DNA of 64,000 nucleotides from assembly GCA_963781155.1 (NCBI GenBank), contig CAWAEC010000014.1, positions 186,001 through 250,000 of the forward strand. Direction: 5' to 3'. The position numbers and the translations under genes were made by a program. Positions 16,358-24,584 of this stretch are shown here, piece by piece. The first letter of the stretch is position 1; every line of letters starts with the position of its first letter. Source of the DNA: PALSA-693 sp963781155 (GTDB lineage Bacteria; Actinomycetota; Acidimicrobiia; Acidimicrobiales; Palsa-688). The notes under the pieces were generated by a model. It was given only the letters and a program-made list of their open reading frames with translations. It searched no databases and was not told the DNA's origin.

Positions 16358-17406
16358 GCCGCCGGCCTCCAGGAGTGGCACAGCTCGACCAGGCGGGACA
16401 GGACCCCGGGATCGGTCTGAGGCAATACGCCGTGGCCCAGGTTGAAGATGTGCCCTCGCTCGCCGCCGGCAGCCAGGATCTGCTCGGCCCGGGGGCGGGT
16501 GACCTCCCAGCCGGCCAGCACGATCGCAGGGTCCAGGTTCCCCTGGAGCGCCACGTTCGCCCCAATGCGGCGCCGGGCCTGATCGAGCGGCACCCGCCAG
16601 TCGACGCCAACCACGTCGGCGCCGGCCTGGTGCATCGCGGCCAGCAGCTCCCCCGTGCCGACACCGAAATGGATACGGGGCACGCCAAGGTCGGCCAGCC
16701 CCCCGAGGACCTTGGCGCTGGCGGGAAGGACGAAGCGGCGATAGTCCTCGCAGCTGAGGGCGCCGACCCAGCTGTCGAAAAGCTGGACGGCACGGCATCC
16801 CGCTTCGACCTGGGCCAACAACGACGCCAGCGTCATGTCCGCCAACCGGTCGAGCAGTTCGGCCCACACTCGGGGCTCCCCGTACATCAACGCTTTCGTC
16901 CGGGCGTGGTCGCGGGATGCGCCCCCCTCGATCAGGTAACTGGCCACGGTGAAAGGAGCGCCCGCGAACCCAATCAGGGGGACACGGAGTTCGGCGCAGA
17001 GGATGCGGATGGTCTCCAGCACGTACGGGATGTCCGCCTCGGGCTCCAGGCGGCGGAGCCGGGCCAGGTCCGCGGCGCCCGCGAACGGCTCGGCCGCCAC
17101 CGGCCCGACTCCCGCGTGGATCTCGATCCCGAATCCGATGGCCGCGACGGGAACGATGATGTCCGAAAAGAGGATGGCCGCATCCACGCCGTATCGGCGT
17201 ACCGGTTGCAGGGTGAGCTCGGCCGCCAGTTCGGGCGAGCGCAGCGATTCCAGGATGCTGGTTTCGCCCCTGGCCCGCCGGTACTCGGGCAGCGATCGGC
17301 CGGCCTGGCGCATGAACCATACCGGCGTGTAGGGAACCGGTTCGCCCCGGCAGGCAGCCAGAAACGGGTCGCTCGCCGGATCAACAAGGGGGCGGGGCAC
17401 GGTCAC
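16354..17406 (-). CDS. hemE: Uroporphyrinogen decarboxylase
   Basis: A 350-residue TIM-barrel enzyme that decarboxylates uroporphyrinogen III to coproporphyrinogen III. The family signature PVWFMRQAGRSLPEYR (about residues 28-43) holds the substrate-binding Arg residues. ILFSDIIVP contains the essential Asp, and GFAGAPFTVASYLIEG, FDSWVGALS and FNLGHGVLPQTDP complete the pattern. Full length. GTG start at 17406. First enzyme of the two-gene haem operon hemE-hemY. A 26-codon upstream mini-ORF overlaps this start by 4 nt. Confidence 0.93.
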   Translation of the reverse strand: MTVPRPLVDPASDPFLAACRGEPVPYTPVWFMRQAGRSLPEYRRARGETSILESLRSPELAAELTLQPVRRYGVDAAILFSDIIVPVAAIGFGIEIHAGVGPVAAEPFAGAADLARLRRLEPEADIPYVLETIRILCAELRVPLIGFAGAPFTVASYLIEGGASRDHARTKALMYGEPRVWAELLDRLADMTLASLLAQVEAGCRAVQLFDSWVGALSCEDYRRFVLPASAKVLGGLADLGVPRIHFGVGTGELLAAMHQAGADVVGVDWRVPLDQARRRIGANVALQGNLDPAIVLAGWEVTRPRAEQILAAGGERGHIFNLGHGVLPQTDPGVLSRLVELCHSWRPAA

Positions 17407-17483
17407 GTGCGCGCCTCTTCGACCACATCCGCGGGCAACGAGGCGGGCGCCAGCAGTTCACGGAGCGCGGTCACAGAGGTCAC
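17403..17483 (-). CDS. Possible leaderless mini-ORF coupled to hemE
   Basis: A 26-codon frame that starts at GTG 17483, 5 nt after a TACGAT box (minus strand, 17494-17489), and ends in a TGA that overlaps the hemE GTG by 4 nt (GTGA). It encodes VTSVTALRELLAPASLPADV and six more residues. If the RNA begins at or next to the GTG, ribosomes translating this peptide would be delivered to hemE. This is inference from spacing and overlap only. The same frame is open further upstream (ATG 17582), overlapping the divergent helicase start. Confidence 0.3.
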   Translation of the reverse strand: MTSVTALRELLAPASLPADVVEEART

Positions 17484-17488
17484 GGCGA

Positions 17489-17494
17489 ATCGTA
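17489..17494 (-). promoter_or_regulatory. Candidate -10 box for the hemE-hemY operon
   Basis: TACGAT on the minus strand, matching the actinobacterial -10 TANNNT. No convincing -35 stands at the usual distance. It would place transcription start at about 17483, the GTG of the mini-ORF. Confidence 0.35.
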
Positions 17495-17573
17495 TCCCGC
17501 CCGCGTCTGGCGGCTTGGTCGACCGCGTGGCTTGCGCATCGTCGCTGGAGCACGCAAAGTGGAAACCCCCCGT

Positions 17574-19766
17574 ATGACCCATCCGGATGTCCCGGCCGAA
17601 CAGGCCCACGTGGACCTTGCCTACGCCCGGTTGGCGGCCATGCGCGCCTCGGCCTCGGAACGGCTGCAGGACGCGTTCGGCGAACGCGGCGGCACATTCC
17701 AGGCGGTGACCGAACGGGACATCCGGGTGCGGAACAGTCTGATCCGCCTCGAGCAGCTCGAGATCGGGCGGGAGGCCCTGGTGTTCGGGCGCATCGACAG
17801 GACGCGAGCCGACGCGTCGGCGCTCAACGGCGCCGACGCCGCGCCCACGGAGTCATTTCACATCGGCCGCCTGGCGATCTCGGATGAGGACCAGGAGCCG
17901 CTGGTTGTCGACTGGCGGGCGCCCGTGGCCGAGCCCTTCTATCGGGCCACCGGCGCCCATCCGATGGGCCTGGCCCGGCGCCGCCACTTCCTGACCGAAG
18001 GGCAGAGGATACTCGACCTCGAAGACGAGCTCTTTGACGCCGAAGGCGGCGAACCTGGCTCCGGACTGGGCCTGTCCGGTCCCCAGGTGTTGCTGGCCAC
18101 CCTGGAGCGATCGCGGACCGGCCGCATGCGCGACATCGTGGCCACGGTCCAACGAGAGCAAGATGAGATCATCCGGGGCCCCCTTCCCGGGATTCTGGTC
18201 GTCCAGGGTGGGCCCGGAACCGGCAAAACCGCGGTCGCCTTGCACCGGGCCGCCTACCTGCTCTACACGCACCGCTTTCCCCTCGAGAACCAGGGCGTGC
18301 TCGTGGTGGGCCCGAACCCGACGTTCCTGCGGTACATCGAACACGTCCTTCCTTCCCTCGACGAGAGCGGAGTCGACCTGTCCACGGTGAGTGGCTTGTT
18401 CTCGGGCGTTCGCCCGACCGGACAGGAGGACGCCAGCACCAACCGGCTCAAAGGCGACGCCCGCATGGCCCGGGTCGTCGCCCGCGCCATTACGGACCGC
18501 GAACGACCCTTGCGCCGGACGGTCGAGATCCCGTTCGGAGCTCGGCTCCTGCGCATCACGCCGCAACTGTCCGCTCAGGTCGTGGCTGCGGCCAAACGAC
18601 GGGCCGGGACCCACAATGGCCGCCGGCGGATCCTCGAGGCGCTGTTGTGGCGCCAGCTACTGGAGCAGGTTCCCCCGGAGAGCGACAGCGGCGACGACGG
18701 CGGCGGTCCATCCGACCCGTTGACCGCAGAGGCGTTGGGACGCCAGCTGCGCCGTCAGCCAGAGATGGTCGTGGCCCTCGACCGCATGTGGCCGATCTTG
18801 ACCCCGCAACAGCTGCTGCACGACCTGTTCGGGGCCGCCCCCCTTATCGAACTGGCGGCAGGCAAGGTCCTGAACCCGGAGGAACGCCGTCTGCTGGAAC
18901 GGCCACGACTCGGAAATGTCGCCGACGTCCAATGGACCGAAGCGGACATCCCTCTCCTCGACGAAGCCCGGGCGCTCCTCGGTCCCCCCCGTCGCCGACC
19001 GTCGCCCGAGGGCGAGATCAACTCCAGAGCGTTCGGTCACGTTGTCGTCGACGAAGCGCAGGATCTGTCTCCTATGCAACTCCGCATGGTTGCCCGGCGC
19101 TCGCTCTCGGGTTCCATGACCGTCGTCGGCGACATTGCGCAGGCCACCGGGACGTGGGTGCCGGCCTCGTGGGCCCAGGTCGTCGAACACCTTCCGGCAC
19201 GTCGGGGCTGGCGCCTGGTCGAACTCACGGTCAACTACCGCACCCCCCGGGAGATCATGGAGATGGCCGGCCGGATTCTGGAGCAGGTGGCTCCCGGGGT
19301 CCGGCCCCCGGATGCGGTCAGGAGCACCGGGCGCCCACCGCGGATCGTCCGGGCCGCGAGGACGGAAGAGCCATTTCCAATCCGTTCGCTCACCGAGCTG
19401 ACCGTGCAGGCGGTGCGCGATGAGGTCGGGGAGTTCTCGCCCAGCCAGGACGGCACCGTTGGCGTCATCGTTCCTCCCAGCCTCCTCGGGCCGGTCGCTG
19501 CCGCCCTGACGGCCGCCGGGATCCGGTTCGGACGGGTGGGTGACCGCGCCCTGGACGAGCGCATCACGCTGCTCTCCATCGGCGACGCCAAAGGCCTCGA
19601 GTTCGACGCGGTCACCGTGGTCGAGCCCGCCCGTATCGCCCAGGAGAACCCGCAAGGCCTGAGAGCCCTGTACGTGGCCTTCACCCGGGCGACGCAGTCC
19701 TTGACGATCGTGCACGCCGGGGCTCTGCCGGCCCCGGTCGCCGCTGCGTTGCAAACTCCCGCATGA
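17574..19766 (+). CDS. SF1 helicase-like ATPase, HelD/UvrD-like
   Basis: About 730 residues. The N-terminal helical part (QAHVDLAYARLAAMRASASER...) is followed by a split SF1 ATPase. Walker A is GGPGTGKTA (about residues 211-219), Walker B is VVVDEAQD (about 489-496), then NYRTPREIME (motif IV) and the C-terminal LYVAFTRATQSL (motif VI). SISDEDQEPLVVDWRAPVAEPFY-type residues near the N-terminus are typical of HelD / HelR, RNA-polymerase-associated ATPases that dislodge stalled polymerase and in some actinobacteria protect against rifamycins. Start ATG 17574. An upstream in-frame start would overlap the divergent hemE leader. Confidence 0.82.
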   Translation: MTHPDVPAEQAHVDLAYARLAAMRASASERLQDAFGERGGTFQAVTERDIRVRNSLIRLEQLEIGREALVFGRIDRTRADASALNGADAAPTESFHIGRLAISDEDQEPLVVDWRAPVAEPFYRATGAHPMGLARRRHFLTEGQRILDLEDELFDAEGGEPGSGLGLSGPQVLLATLERSRTGRMRDIVATVQREQDEIIRGPLPGILVVQGGPGTGKTAVALHRAAYLLYTHRFPLENQGVLVVGPNPTFLRYIEHVLPSLDESGVDLSTVSGLFSGVRPTGQEDASTNRLKGDARMARVVARAITDRERPLRRTVEIPFGARLLRITPQLSAQVVAAAKRRAGTHNGRRRILEALLWRQLLEQVPPESDSGDDGGGPSDPLTAEALGRQLRRQPEMVVALDRMWPILTPQQLLHDLFGAAPLIELAAGKVLNPEERRLLERPRLGNVADVQWTEADIPLLDEARALLGPPRRRPSPEGEINSRAFGHVVVDEAQDLSPMQLRMVARRSLSGSMTVVGDIAQATGTWVPASWAQVVEHLPARRGWRLVELTVNYRTPREIMEMAGRILEQVAPGVRPPDAVRSTGRPPRIVRAARTEEPFPIRSLTELTVQAVRDEVGEFSPSQDGTVGVIVPPSLLGPVAAALTAAGIRFGRVGDRALDERITLLSIGDAKGLEFDAVTVVEPARIAQENPQGLRALYVAFTRATQSLTIVHAGALPAPVAAALQTPA

Positions 19767-19843
19767 ACCGGCCGGAAGCGAGGTCGCACCGTGCGGCCGA
19801 GCTTCCCGGACGGGGCGTACCCGCCCCGTAGACTCGCGCCCTT

Positions 19844-20395
19844 ATGGGCCTCGATGACGCTGCACGGAAGGCGCTCGCAGATTTGGTGCGCACCCGTGGG
19901 TACGAGTACCGCGATCCCCCATTCCAGTTGACGTCCGGGGGATGGAGCCACGACTATGTCGACGGGAAGTACGCCATCGCCACCGGGCCCGGTCTGCGCC
20001 AGGCCAGCCAGGCGGTGATCGAGGTGATCGGCCGTCCTTTCGACGCGGTAGGCGGGCCGACGATGGGAGCAGACGCCCTGGCCCACGGGGTGTCCCTCGT
20101 CTCCGGGTCCGGCTGGTTCTCTGTCCGCAAGGAGGCCAAGGGGCACGGCCGCGGCGCCTGGATCGAAGGGGCGCGCCTTCAACCGGGTGACACAGTGGTG
20201 GTGCTCGACGACGTGGTATCGACCGGGACGTCCCTGCTCCGGGCGGTGGACCGGATCCGCGAGCTGGACGTCGAAGTCGTGGCCGCGACCGCCTTGCTGG
20301 ACCGCAGTCCCGTCGTGGCGGCGCGCTTTGAGGCGGCCGGGGTCACCTGGGTCCCGCTCCTGACCTGGGCTGACATCGGCATCGAGCCCCTTTGA
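19844..20395 (+). CDS. pyrE: Orotate phosphoribosyltransferase
   Basis: A 183-residue type I phosphoribosyltransferase that makes orotidine 5'-phosphate from orotate and PRPP in pyrimidine synthesis. The PRPP loop VVVLDDVVSTGTSLL (about residues 118-132) is textbook. VRKEAKGHGRG (about 94-104) is the OPRT flexible loop with catalytic Lys, and FQLTSGGWSHDYVDGKY is the N-terminal orotate-site segment. TAGACT (19829-19834) precedes ATG 19844 by 9 nt, fitting a leaderless start. The stop shares TTGA with the next gene. Confidence 0.88.
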   Translation: MGLDDAARKALADLVRTRGYEYRDPPFQLTSGGWSHDYVDGKYAIATGPGLRQASQAVIEVIGRPFDAVGGPTMGADALAHGVSLVSGSGWFSVRKEAKGHGRGAWIEGARLQPGDTVVVLDDVVSTGTSLLRAVDRIRELDVEVVAATALLDRSPVVAARFEAAGVTWVPLLTWADIGIEPL

Positions 20396-21012
20396 GCGAC
20401 TCCGGCCGGGATCGCCCGCTCCAGGAGTCCGATCTCGACCCCGACCCGATCCGCCAGTTTCAGCTGTGGTTCGAGGACGCAAAGAACGCCGGCGAGCCTG
20501 AGCCCGAAGCGATGGCCCTGGCCACCTCGACCCTGTCAGGAGAGCCGTCGAACCGCTTCGTGCTGTTGAAAGGTCTGGACGCCCGCGGCTTTGTCTTCTT
20601 CACCAACGGGCGCAGCCGGAAAGGCCGCGACATCGCCGCCAATCCCCGGGCCGCGCTCGCGTTTCGCTGGTGGACCGTGGAACGCCAGGTCCGTGTGTCC
20701 GGATCGGTGGCGCCGGTCGATCCGACCGAGTCCGACGCCTATTTCAAGACCCGACCGGTGGGCGCCCAGCTCGGCGCGTGGGCGTCCGCGCAGAGCGAGC
20801 TGGTGAGCAATCGGGCCGCCCTCGAGCAGAACCTCCGGGCGGCCGTCGAGCGTTTCGCCGGGCGCGACGTGCCGCGGCCCCCATGGTGGGGTGGCTTCCG
20901 GGTCCGCCCGACCGACGTGGAATTTTGGCAAGGCCGCCGGGACCGCCTTCACGACCGGCTGTGCTATCGGCTGGTCGGCGGCCAATGGCGGGTCCAGCGC
21001 CTCAATCCGTGA
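20392..21012 (+). CDS. pdxH: Pyridoxamine/pyridoxine 5'-phosphate oxidase
   Basis: A 206-residue FMN enzyme of vitamin B6 metabolism that produces pyridoxal 5'-phosphate. FVLLKGLDARGFVFFTNGRSRKGRDIAANP is the FMN/PLP-binding stretch (only partly quoted family signature). PPWWGGFRVRPTDVEFWQGRR and RLHDRL...W are the C-terminal dimer motif, with the family's conserved WGGxR and FWQG. Full length. Start TTG 20392 overlaps the pyrE TGA, coupling the two genes. No other start lies near the conserved N-terminus. Confidence 0.88.
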   Translation: MSDSGRDRPLQESDLDPDPIRQFQLWFEDAKNAGEPEPEAMALATSTLSGEPSNRFVLLKGLDARGFVFFTNGRSRKGRDIAANPRAALAFRWWTVERQVRVSGSVAPVDPTESDAYFKTRPVGAQLGAWASAQSELVSNRAALEQNLRAAVERFAGRDVPRPPWWGGFRVRPTDVEFWQGRRDRLHDRLCYRLVGGQWRVQRLNP

Positions 21013-21060
21013 CCGGTGCCGGCGACCCGGTTCCCCTGAAACTGCCAACGGCGCGCCAGA

Positions 21061-21405
21061 ATGCTTCCTATGCCCGATGGTTCCGTGTCCCTCGAGGTCG
21101 ACCTCGAGCACTTCGAGAGCGCCTACACCGCCGGTGCGGTCGTCCTCGATGTGCGCCGCCCCGACGAGTACCGGTCGGGTCATGTCCCTGGCGCAGTGCT
21201 CATCCCGCTGGACCAGCTCGCGGCCCGCCAGGACGAGATCCCAGAAGGCGATCCCCTCTACGTCATCTGTGCCGTGGGCGGCCGCAGCCTGACCGCGGCC
21301 CGGGCCCTGGTCGATGCGGGCTACTCGGCCGTCTCGGTGGCCGGCGGGACCAACGGCTGGATCGAGCGGGGCGGCGACGTGGTGGCCGGCGATCAGTCCC
21401 GCTGA
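21061..21405 (+). CDS. Rhodanese-like domain protein
   Basis: A 114-residue single rhodanese domain. VVLDVRRPDEYRSGHVPGAVLIPLDQL is the CH2A segment, and the active-site loop is ICAVGGRS with Cys at about residue 70, giving a six-residue loop as in thiosulfate sulfurtransferases. TNGWIERG closes the fold. It likely transfers sulfane sulfur. It may start at ATG 21061 or ATG 21070. It lies 48 bp after pdxH, so may share its transcript, and converges on the MarR gene. Confidence 0.85.
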   Translation: MLPMPDGSVSLEVDLEHFESAYTAGAVVLDVRRPDEYRSGHVPGAVLIPLDQLAARQDEIPEGDPLYVICAVGGRSLTAARALVDAGYSAVSVAGGTNGWIERGGDVVAGDQSR

Positions 21406-21412
21406 CGCTGCC

Positions 21413-21940
21413 TCAGTTGCCGTCCAGCGTTCGCTCGATCCGGGCCAGTCCCCGGACCAGGCCGTCCAGCCGGTGCGGGTCGGCGCCCTGTCCGTCTGTC
21501 CCGGCCGACTCCCCAGCTCCCTCTCCCGCGTCGACGTCGCCACTCAGCGGATCGAACAGATAGCGCCGTACGCCACGGACATGCAACGGCGCGGCGTGCT
21601 CCAGTTGCTCCAACCCGAGCGGCGTCAACGCAGCCATGGCGCCCCGGCCGTCGTCATCGCACGGCTTGCGGGCCACCAGGCCCTGGCGGACCAGCCCGTC
21701 GACACGCCGCGTCAGGCCGCTCCGGGACAGAAGGAGCCGGCCCGCAAGCTCCGACATGCGAAGCGCCGCGTCGGGGGCTTCCGACAGGTGGACCAGCACC
21801 TCGTATTCGCCCAGGGTCAGCCCGGCTCCCTCGCGAAGCTCGCGGTCCAGACGCTCCCGGAGCCGGCACTCCACCGACAACAGACGGCGCCACAGTTGCT
21901 GTTCTCCGTCGTTCAACCATCGCACCGGCTCGGCTGCCAC
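21413..21940 (-). CDS. MarR family transcriptional regulator
   Basis: About 175 residues, a winged helix regulator. LTLGEYEVLVHLSEAPDAALRMSELAGRLLLSRSGLTRRVDGLVRQGLVARKP... follows the MarR helix-turn-helix and wing order, ending with the acidic DDGRGAMAALTPLG wing. The N- and C-terminal helices would form the dimer interface. The C-terminal third carries a flexible Gly/Ala/Asp insert. GTG 21940 was chosen because TAGGCT (21954-21949, minus) stands 8 nt upstream. ATG 21988 would extend it by 16 residues across that box. Its targets are unknown. Divergent from the sigma factor gene. Confidence 0.8.
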   Translation of the reverse strand: MAAEPVRWLNDGEQQLWRRLLSVECRLRERLDRELREGAGLTLGEYEVLVHLSEAPDAALRMSELAGRLLLSRSGLTRRVDGLVRQGLVARKPCDDDGRGAMAALTPLGLEQLEHAAPLHVRGVRRYLFDPLSGDVDAGEGAGESAGTDGQGADPHRLDGLVRGLARIERTLDGN

Positions 21941-22011
21941 GGTGCGCCAGCCTACCGTCGCATCTTCACCAATCAGTTGCCATCGCAATCAGATCGCGCC
22001 GTCATCGACCC

Positions 22012-22040
22012 TTCACGAAGACGCCCTGATCAGGTAATAT
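22012..22040 (+). promoter_or_regulatory. Promoter of the sigma factor gene
   Basis: TTCACG (22012-22017), a 17-nt spacer, and TAATAT (22035-22040) match a housekeeping -35/-10 promoter. It gives a leader of about 90 nt before the GTG at 22136. Confidence 0.6.
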
Positions 22041-22135
22041 GAGGCATCTGACGCACGCGGCTGGAGGTTCGTTAACCCCGGACCGGCGGCACCCGCCAGA
22101 AGCATCTGTCCGGGTACATCGAGAGACGAGGACGA

Positions 22136-23071
22136 GTGCCCAACAACCACGCCGCTCAGCCCGAGGAGGACTTGGTCCGCCTCTATCTGAACGACATCGG
22201 CAAGCATGCTCTGCTGACGAAGGACGACGAGGCCCGTCTGGCTCAGGCCATCGAGGCCGGCCGGGAGGCCCGGATTGAATTCTCGGCCGCCAAAGGGATC
22301 ACTCCCTCCCGCAAGCGAGAGCTGCGCCGCCAGATCCGGGATGGCGACGAGGCGGCCGAGACGTTCGTCAAGGCCAACCTCCGCCTCGTCGTCTCTATTG
22401 CCAAGAAGTACCAGGCCGCCGAGCTGCCGTTGCTGGACCTGGTGCAGGAGGGCAACCTGGGCCTGATGCACGCCGTCGAGAAATTCGACTGGCGCAAGGG
22501 CTTCAAGTTCTCGACGTACGCCACCTGGTGGATCCGCCAGGCCATCACCCGCGGGATCGCCAACACGGGCCGCACGGTGCGGCTCCCGGTACATGCCGGC
22601 GACCTCCTCACCCGGGTGACCAAGGCACGGGGTCGGTTGGAAGGGCAGCTGGGCCGGCGTCCCACGGTGGCGGAGCTGGCCGCCGACCTGGAGCTCGAGG
22701 AGGAGAAGGTCACCGAAATCCTCCGGCACGCGGCCGAGCCGCTTTCGCTCTCCGAGCCACTCCGCGAGGACGGAGATGCCGAGCTCGGCGATGTCGTCGA
22801 GGACCGTTCCGCAGTTTCCCCGTTTGATGCGGCTGCCGCCGCCTTGCTCTCGGGCGAGGTCAACAAGATGCTGATCGCCCTCGATGAGCGCGAACGTGAG
22901 ATTCTCCGCCTGCGCTTTGGGCTCGATCGCGGTGAGCCCCGGACCCTCGACGAGGTCGGCGAGCATTTCAGCCTGACCCGGGAGCGGATCCGTCAGATCG
23001 AAGCCCGGGCCATGTCGAAGTTGCGGCACCCGTCGACTGATCGCGGCGCTCGCGAGCTGCTCACCGGTTGA
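22136..23071 (+). CDS. Primary/group 2 RNA polymerase sigma-70 factor
   Basis: A 311-residue sigma factor. Region 1.2 is DLVRLYLNDIGKHALLTKDDE (about residues 12-32). Region 2 contains NLRLVVSIAKKYQAAELPLLDLVQEGNLGLMHAVEKFDW (partly quoted family core) through FSTYATWWIRQAI, where -10 recognition and melting occur. Region 3 starts about residue 140 and region 4.2 is the -35-binding helix-turn-helix in LDEVGEHFSLTRERIRQIEA. It lacks a long N-terminal region 1.1, so it may be a short SigA or a SigB/HrdB-like group 2 factor. GTG start with a purine-rich ribosome site (GAGGACGA). Confidence 0.85.
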   Translation: MPNNHAAQPEEDLVRLYLNDIGKHALLTKDDEARLAQAIEAGREARIEFSAAKGITPSRKRELRRQIRDGDEAAETFVKANLRLVVSIAKKYQAAELPLLDLVQEGNLGLMHAVEKFDWRKGFKFSTYATWWIRQAITRGIANTGRTVRLPVHAGDLLTRVTKARGRLEGQLGRRPTVAELAADLELEEEKVTEILRHAAEPLSLSEPLREDGDAELGDVVEDRSAVSPFDAAAAALLSGEVNKMLIALDEREREILRLRFGLDRGEPRTLDEVGEHFSLTRERIRQIEARAMSKLRHPSTDRGARELLTG

Positions 23072-23073
23072 GT

Positions 23074-24141
23074 TCAGCGGCCCGCAGCGGACCGGGCCGC
23101 CGGGTAGCCCGCACGCAGCCGCGACAGCAGGCGGGGTGGGCCGGCGAGGACGAGATATTCCGTGTTGCGGGTGCGTCCCACCTGGCCCACTTTTTTTCCT
23201 GTCGGATCGTGGATGCCGATCTGCGCCCCTACGTAGCGCTTCGAGTCGAAGGCGAGCACCTCCACCGCTCCCCGGCTGGTCGCGATGTCGGCGAGATCGC
23301 TCACCGACAGCCATCCCTCGTCGCTACCGGAGATCACCACCACCTCGGCGCGCACGGAGCGCACCAGCGCCGCTAACGCCGCCGGCGCCTCCCGGCGGCG
23401 GTTGAACACCGACGCCGTCTCCGGCTCCCGGACATCCACCCGCTTGCACGCCACGCCGTAATGATCTGGCGCATCCCACGCCACCAGGGTCTCCCACACA
23501 TGATAGTTGCCGATATAGCGGTGCTGGTTATATGGCGGGTCCAGATAGGCCAGGTCGACGGGAGGGAGATCGCTGACCAGCTCCAGGGCGTCGCCGTAGC
23601 GGGCGGCGCCGGGCCCGCCGAGGAGCTCGGGGACTCGCAACTCCAGCGGCCGGTACGAGCGGGGCGACCAGTCTTTCAGGTACGCCATCTGCAGCCCGGT
23701 GGTCGAATCGACCCGGTCGGCGGCCAGCAGCAGGGCTGTGAGCAGCACCGACCTCCAGGGATGGCCGGCCCAATGGGTTTCGATGGCGTCGCGGATGGCG
23801 TCGATGCGGCGGGCGTTCGGCTCCTGGAAGTAGCGGGCCGCCCGGCTGAACGTCTCGGTGACGTAGCCGTCGATGCCCGGCAGCGATTGCAGTTGTGAAA
23901 TGACCTCGCCAAGTGCGCCCGGGTCCACTGTTGTCGCGTCCGTCGCGACGAAACAGTCGGCGAGAACCGCCGAGTAGCGGGCCGAGTCAACCGCGGTCAC
24001 GACCGCGCCCCTGCGCTTCCATTCCTGGGCCACCCGGGTCGTCCCGGTGAACAAGTCCAGGGCCGTGCGTGCCCGGGCCCTTGTCAGAAGGTCGCCGAGC
24101 ACGGGAACCAGCCGACGCTTGGAGCCGATGTACTTGATCAC
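23074..24141 (-). CDS. DNA adenine methylase, D12/Dam class
   Basis: A 355-residue N6-adenine methyltransferase. The N-terminal SAM site MIKYIGSKRRLVPVL and LDLFTGTTRVAQEW replaces the usual FxGxG, and the catalytic tetrad is DPPY (about residue 200) in LAYLDPPYNQHRYIGNYH. The middle region would bind the recognition sequence. No restriction endonuclease gene lies within the window near it, so it looks like an orphan methylase. A GATC-like specificity is family-typical but not shown here. GTG start, 11 bp after the lipoprotein gene, so the three minus-strand genes 25696-23074 probably form an operon. Confidence 0.82.
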   Translation of the reverse strand: MIKYIGSKRRLVPVLGDLLTRARARTALDLFTGTTRVAQEWKRRGAVVTAVDSARYSAVLADCFVATDATTVDPGALGEVISQLQSLPGIDGYVTETFSRAARYFQEPNARRIDAIRDAIETHWAGHPWRSVLLTALLLAADRVDSTTGLQMAYLKDWSPRSYRPLELRVPELLGGPGAARYGDALELVSDLPPVDLAYLDPPYNQHRYIGNYHVWETLVAWDAPDHYGVACKRVDVREPETASVFNRRREAPAALAALVRSVRAEVVVISGSDEGWLSVSDLADIATSRGAVEVLAFDSKRYVGAQIGIHDPTGKKVGQVGRTRNTEYLVLAGPPRLLSRLRAGYPAARSAAGR

Positions 24142-24152
24142 CGTGGGCAGGC

Positions 24153-24584
24153 TCAGATCGTCCGCTTGCCGAGGGAGGGGGGCAGCTGATCGAGCACTGC
24201 GCTGCCCAGCAGGTGCAGGTTGCGGCTGGCGATCAACACCAGGGCATACCGTCCCACCTCGGTGGACGGGGCCAGGTCGACCTGCCCCGGCGAGAACATG
24301 CCCTTGAAGGCGATGGTGCAGACCTGCGTGTCGTTGTCGCCGGCCAGGTCGGACTGCGCGTCGGGGGAAAGCCGGTCCTTGACCCGATCCGCGGGCACGC
24401 GGTGGACGCCAACGACGGTGGCGTGCGAGTCGTGGATCGCGGCTCGAGCCGCCGGGATGGCCCGGTAGCAGGCGCTGACCGAACCGTTGCTGATCCCGGG
24501 GCGCGGTGTCCCGCAGCCCGCCACCAGGAACAGGACGGCCAGCGTCCCCGCGGCCACGGACTTGTGGACACCGGGCCTGGTCAC
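24153..24584 (-). CDS. Putative lipoprotein
   Basis: A 143-residue exported lipoprotein. Its N-terminus has a basic stretch, a hydrophobic core and the lipobox VAGC with the lipidated Cys at about residue 24. The mature part has no motif I recognise. It starts at GTG 24584, overlapping the flippase stop by 4 nt (GTGA), so translation is coupled. Likely anchored to the outer face of the membrane. Function unknown. Confidence 0.6.
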   Translation of the reverse strand: MTRPGVHKSVAAGTLAVLFLVAGCGTPRPGISNGSVSACYRAIPAARAAIHDSHATVVGVHRVPADRVKDRLSPDAQSDLAGDNDTQVCTIAFKGMFSPGQVDLAPSTEVGRYALVLIASRNLHLLGSAVLDQLPPSLGKRTI

